64,000 nt of DNA from Pandoraea sp. PE-S2T-3 (GTDB taxonomy: Bacteria; Pseudomonadota; Gammaproteobacteria; Burkholderiales; Burkholderiaceae), in the NCBI RefSeq assembly GCF_002179965.1, contig NZ_NGUQ01000018.1, positions 620,001 through 684,000 of the forward strand, read 5' to 3'. Shown piece after piece: positions 61,434 through 64,000 of this stretch. Each line of letters begins with the position of its first letter. The first letter of the stretch is position 1. Both the position numbers and the translations under genes were made by a program. The notes beneath the pieces are model-generated. The model did not search any database and was not told where the DNA came from. It worked only from the letters and a program-made list of their open reading frames with translations.

Positions 61434-62228
61434 ATGAAAGTAAGTGCTAACGGCGTATCGCTTCATTACGCGGTGGACGGCCACGGACCTTGGCTGACAC
61501 TGGCGCATCCGTTGGGGGCGGACCTCACGGTCTGGGACGACCTCGTGCCGACCCTCGCCGCGCACTTCCGGGTCCTGCGCTACGACAGCCGCGGCCACGG
61601 CAAGAGCGACGCGCCGCATGGCCCTTACACCATAGCGCAGTTGGCCGCCGACGCGGCCGCCCTGCTCAATTCGCTGGAAATCCCGAGTACGCATTTCGTA
61701 GGCATCTCGATGGGCGGTGCCGTCGCGCAGCAGCTTGCGCTGGACGCCCCCGAGCGCATCGACAGCCTCACGCTGATCGACACGACGTCGGGCTACGACA
61801 AGGCAGATGCGGCGCTCTTTCGCGAGCGCGCGGTCAAGGCGCGCGACGGCGGCATGAAGGCGCTGGCCGACGGCACGATGGAGCGCTGGCTCGGCAAACG
61901 CTTTCGCAAGCACGAACCGGAAGTGACCGAACGCATTCGCCATCTGGTCGCCCATACCAACCCGGAAGGCTTTGCCGCCTCGTGCGAGGCCCTCGCCGCG
62001 TTCGACGTGCGGGCACGCCTGTCGGAAATCGCGCTGCCGACACTGGTCATCGTCGGTGAAAACGACCCGAGTACGCCGCCCGCCGTGGCCCGCCGCATCG
62101 TCGAAGGCATTGCGGGAGCACAGTTGGAGATCGTGCCCGACGCCGCCCACCTATCGATCGTGGAGCAGAAACAGTTAGTAACTAATGCGGTTGCAACGTT
62201 TTTGCAGGGAGCCGCATCTAACGTTTGA
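61434..62228 (+). CDS. Alpha/beta hydrolase, 3-oxoadipate enol-lactonase-like
   Basis: A 264-residue alpha/beta hydrolase. The nucleophile elbow is GISMGG (about residues 94-99), the acid lies in GENDPSTPP (about 209-217) and the His in DAAHLS (about 238-243). LTLAHPLGADLTVWDDLVP and LRYDSRGHGKSD are typical of the PcaD group that opens 3-oxoadipate enol-lactone. No other beta-ketoadipate genes are adjacent, so the true substrate is open. The start is the ATG for MKVSANGVSLHY. Confidence 0.88.
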   Translation: MKVSANGVSLHYAVDGHGPWLTLAHPLGADLTVWDDLVPTLAAHFRVLRYDSRGHGKSDAPHGPYTIAQLAADAAALLNSLEIPSTHFVGISMGGAVAQQLALDAPERIDSLTLIDTTSGYDKADAALFRERAVKARDGGMKALADGTMERWLGKRFRKHEPEVTERIRHLVAHTNPEGFAASCEALAAFDVRARLSEIALPTLVIVGENDPSTPPAVARRIVEGIAGAQLEIVPDAAHLSIVEQKQLVTNAVATFLQGAASNV

Positions 62229-62409
62229 ACCTGCACAAAGCAGGGGACTTCCTGAAATTGTGGAACTTGTCGATAAGGAGGACCAAAACCATTGAATTCG
62301 TCAGCCGGTGTGCCGATAAGCGAATCATGGGGTCATACCTCTTGAAATCGCGCCGCGTCGCCCCTATGTGGGTTACCAAGGACCATGCAGGAACACCAGG
62401 AGAGTTGCC

Positions 62410-62667
62410 ATGCTCATGATTTACAACAGCCCGAATTACTATGTCGTCGAGTTTTCAGCCGATAACGGCAGTCACTCGCTGTCTGCGGGTGGGTATGAAA
62501 TCGTGGACAAAACCGCTGGCCGTGAAATCTTTCTCGACGGCTCGCTTGCCCGGCAATTCCGTGAAGAAGTGCAGAAATTGATCGCCAGCGAACCATCCGA
62601 GGACGAAGTCGATGAATTCCTCGGGCAGTTCGACACCTTCATGACGAACCCGGTCGTGCTCCACTGA
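62410..62667 (+). CDS. DUF3567 family protein
   Basis: An 85-residue acidic protein of a family largely confined to betaproteobacteria, function unknown. The sequence MLMIYNSPNYYVVEFSAD and the C-terminal DEVDEFLGQFDTFMTNPV are typical. AGGAGAG precedes the ATG at 62410. The upstream 180-bp gap holds no clear gene. A strong terminator follows. Confidence 0.88.
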   Translation: MLMIYNSPNYYVVEFSADNGSHSLSAGGYEIVDKTAGREIFLDGSLARQFREEVQKLIASEPSEDEVDEFLGQFDTFMTNPVVLH

Positions 62668-62700
62668 CGCAAACACCGTACGCGGTGCCGCCAGACGAAA

Positions 62701-62727
62701 AACCCTCGCCATGCGAGGGTTTTTTCA
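62701..62727. terminator. Bidirectional terminator between DUF3567 and rhodanese genes
   Basis: Stem AACCCTCGC / GCGAGGGTT with a 3-nt loop, A-run upstream and T-run downstream; serves both convergent genes. Confidence 0.92.
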
Positions 62728-62785
62728 TTCCGGCGAAGCTTGCTGCGATGTCAGAGTTTCTTCAGCGCATCAACATCTAAGCCGC

Positions 62786-63178
62786 TCAGCACTGTTCCCA
62801 CGCCAGCCCATCGAAGCGCCAGCCGTTGACCGCATTGCGGTGATGGGTGGCGTTCAGATCGCCTTCGAAACCGTGCAGCACCCCGTAGACATTCAGGAAG
62901 CCTGCCGCTTCGAGCGCCTCACCCGCGGCCGAACTCCGGTTGCCGCTGCGGCAGATCAGCACGACGGGCCGGTCACCGCCGGCGCCTGCCAGCTTGCGCA
63001 CGCTTTGCACGAAGTGCGGGTTGATCTCCCAGTCCGGGCCGTCGTTCCAGGCCACGTGGATGGCCCCTGCCGGATGCCCGACGAACAGGTACTCCATCTC
63101 GCTGCGGCAGTCGACGAACAGCGCGTTGGCGTTGGCTTGCAGAAACTTGTTGGCAGCACTCGGGAGCAGGAATTCCAT
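62786..63178 (-). CDS. Rhodanese-like sulfurtransferase
   Basis: A 130-residue single-domain rhodanese. The active-site loop is CRSGNRSS with Cys76 as nucleophile; a conserved Asp/Arg pair (FVDCRSEMEY) and HPAGAIHVAW are in place. It lacks a signal peptide and membrane helix. The likely role is cytoplasmic sulfur transfer, substrate unknown. The ATG at 63178 gives MEFLLPSAANKF; a TTG at 63199 would add seven residues. It is divergent from metH. Confidence 0.9.
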   Translation of the reverse strand: MEFLLPSAANKFLQANANALFVDCRSEMEYLFVGHPAGAIHVAWNDGPDWEINPHFVQSVRKLAGAGGDRPVVLICRSGNRSSAAGEALEAAGFLNVYGVLHGFEGDLNATHHRNAVNGWRFDGLAWEQC

Positions 63179-63362
63179 GTCGTCGGGGTAGAGAGTCAAT
63201 GTTTCAAGTCGCCTTGCGGGCAGAAGCTCAAGTCACCGCAAGCGCGTGTGCGAGGTGTGTGCGAGGCGTCTGGCGCCCGCCCGGCGCGGCCCGCGAGCGA
63301 GCGGGATGCGCCAAAACCATTACAATTATAGGTTTTCCGGCCACTCCAAGGCGACGCTCGTC

Positions 63363-64000
63363 ATGACCACCGCTTCCCCCTCCACCGCCAACGCTGGCGC
63401 TGGCACCACGCCGGCCGCCACCGTACAGCCGCCGACGCTCCGCTACACCCGTGGGCAAGCACTGCCGGCGTTGCTCGAATCGCGCATCCTGATTCTGGAC
63501 GGCGCGATGGGGACGATGATCCAGCGCTACAAGCTCGACGAGGCACAGTATCGCGGCGAGCGCTTTGCCGACTTCGCGCACGACGTGAAGGGCAACAACG
63601 AGTTGCTCTCGCTCACGCGTCCCGAGGTGATCAGCGAAATTCACCGCAAGTACCTCGCCGCCGGCGCCGACATCCTCGAGACGAACACGTTCGGGGCAAC
63701 GACGGTCGCGCAGAGCGACTATCACATGGAGCATCTGGCCGACGAGATGAACCGCGAGTCGGCGCGTCTGGCCCGTGAGGCCTGCGATGCCTACAGCACG
63801 CCGGACAAGCCGCGCTTTGCCGCCGGCGCCATCGGCCCGACGCCGAAGACTGCGAGCATCAGCCCCGACGTGAACGACCCGGGCGCACGCAACGTCGACT
63901 TCGACCAGTTGCGCGACACCTACTACGCGCAGGCCAAATCGCTGCTGGAAGGCGGCGTCGACCTGTTCCTCGTCGAAACGATTTTCGACACGCTCAACGC
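63363..64000 (+). CDS. metH: Methionine synthase homocysteine-binding part, 5' end
   Basis: The gene runs off the right edge; 212 codons are visible. After a 35-residue variable head, the homocysteine S-methyltransferase domain begins with [17 protein letters not shown], then [16 protein letters not shown] and [17 protein letters not shown]. This is the N-terminal module of cobalamin-dependent methionine synthase; in Burkholderiales it is often a separate gene followed by the B12 modules. The zinc-binding cysteines lie beyond the window. TACAAT at 63321 is a plausible -10. I saw no cobalamin or SAH riboswitch upstream. Confidence 0.93.
   Translation, partial: MTTASPSTANAGAGTTPAATVQPPTLRYTRGQALPALLESRILILDGAMGTMIQRYKLDEAQYRGERFADFAHDVKGNNELLSLTRPEVISEIHRKYLAAGADILETNTFGATTVAQSDYHMEHLADEMNRESARLAREACDAYSTPDKPRFAAGAIGPTPKTASISPDVNDPGARNVDFDQLRDTYYAQAKSLLEGGVDLFLVETIFDTLN

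Noticed and set aside
62225-62419. 64-codon frame between the enol-lactonase-like and DUF3567 genes
   Set aside because: Overlaps the end of one gene and the ribosome site of the next; no protein-like features.
63200-63362. Possible SAH or cobalamin riboswitch before metH
   Set aside because: Checked by eye for the conserved SAH core and the B12 box; neither is present.

Overview
The window looks like a chromosomal segment of a high-GC betaproteobacterium of the Burkholderiales. The evidence is the gene order: rhodanese-grxC-secB-gpsA, gpmA-ctpA-moeB, EIIA(Man)-HPr-EI, gshA/gshB, TorF porin-glnK-amtB, dacC-dat-ybeD-lipB-lipA, birA-coaX-SPOR, phaM, DUF3567 and a split-type metH. Pandoraea or a close relative is my best guess; this is inference from gene order and protein character, not a database match. 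Nearly all of the DNA is coding. I saw no rRNA, tRNA, CRISPR array, insertion sequence or prophage.

Layout. 1-8.1 kb holds protein export and redox (gpsA end, secB, grxC, rhodanese), gpmA, ctpA, a MoeB/ThiF enzyme and a permease-less PTS relay. 8.3-12.4 kb holds glutathione synthesis (gshA, gshB) with a LuxR-type regulator between the two genes. 12.7-15.9 kb is a nitrogen operon (TorF-glnK-amtB) with a textbook sigma-54 promoter and NtrC-type sites upstream. 16-19.8 kb holds ubiK, comM, a lipoprotein and two thioredoxin-fold proteins. 19.8-29.3 kb is the most interesting block: on the minus strand hutG-iclR, then an ABC importer (binding protein, permease, ATPase), dctA, and a DctB/DctD two-component system. 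A sigma-54 promoter with an IHF-like site and a long inverted repeat precedes the importer. 29.8-36.8 kb is the lipoate/PBP cluster, interrupted by a DMT exporter, a DUF2917 gene and a LysR regulator.

37-43.2 kb holds a hydrolase, a ferredoxin, a VanZ-like protein and an MCE/Mla-type lipid transporter with its lipoprotein. 43.5-49 kb holds birA-coaX-SPOR, an asparaginase, a heptose-phosphate adenylyltransferase and a di-iron desaturase-like protein. 49.7-57.5 kb holds accessory metabolism: a chalcone-isomerase-like protein, a SnoaL-like protein, LysE/AraC, patatin, PhaM, a crotonase and a Liv-type binding protein. 57.8-64 kb holds an FAH-family hydrolase with a divergent IclR regulator, a DUF3108 protein, an enol-lactonase-like hydrolase, DUF3567, a rhodanese and the start of metH.

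How the parts connect. Two regions carry clear sigma-54 logic: the ammonium operon (NtrC) and the ABC/dct cluster, where I infer that the locally encoded DctD is the enhancer-binding protein. A second theme is short tandem repeats of 8-11 bp at gene ends and promoters. In two of them an 11-bp unit carries the stop codon, so TGA appears in all three frames.
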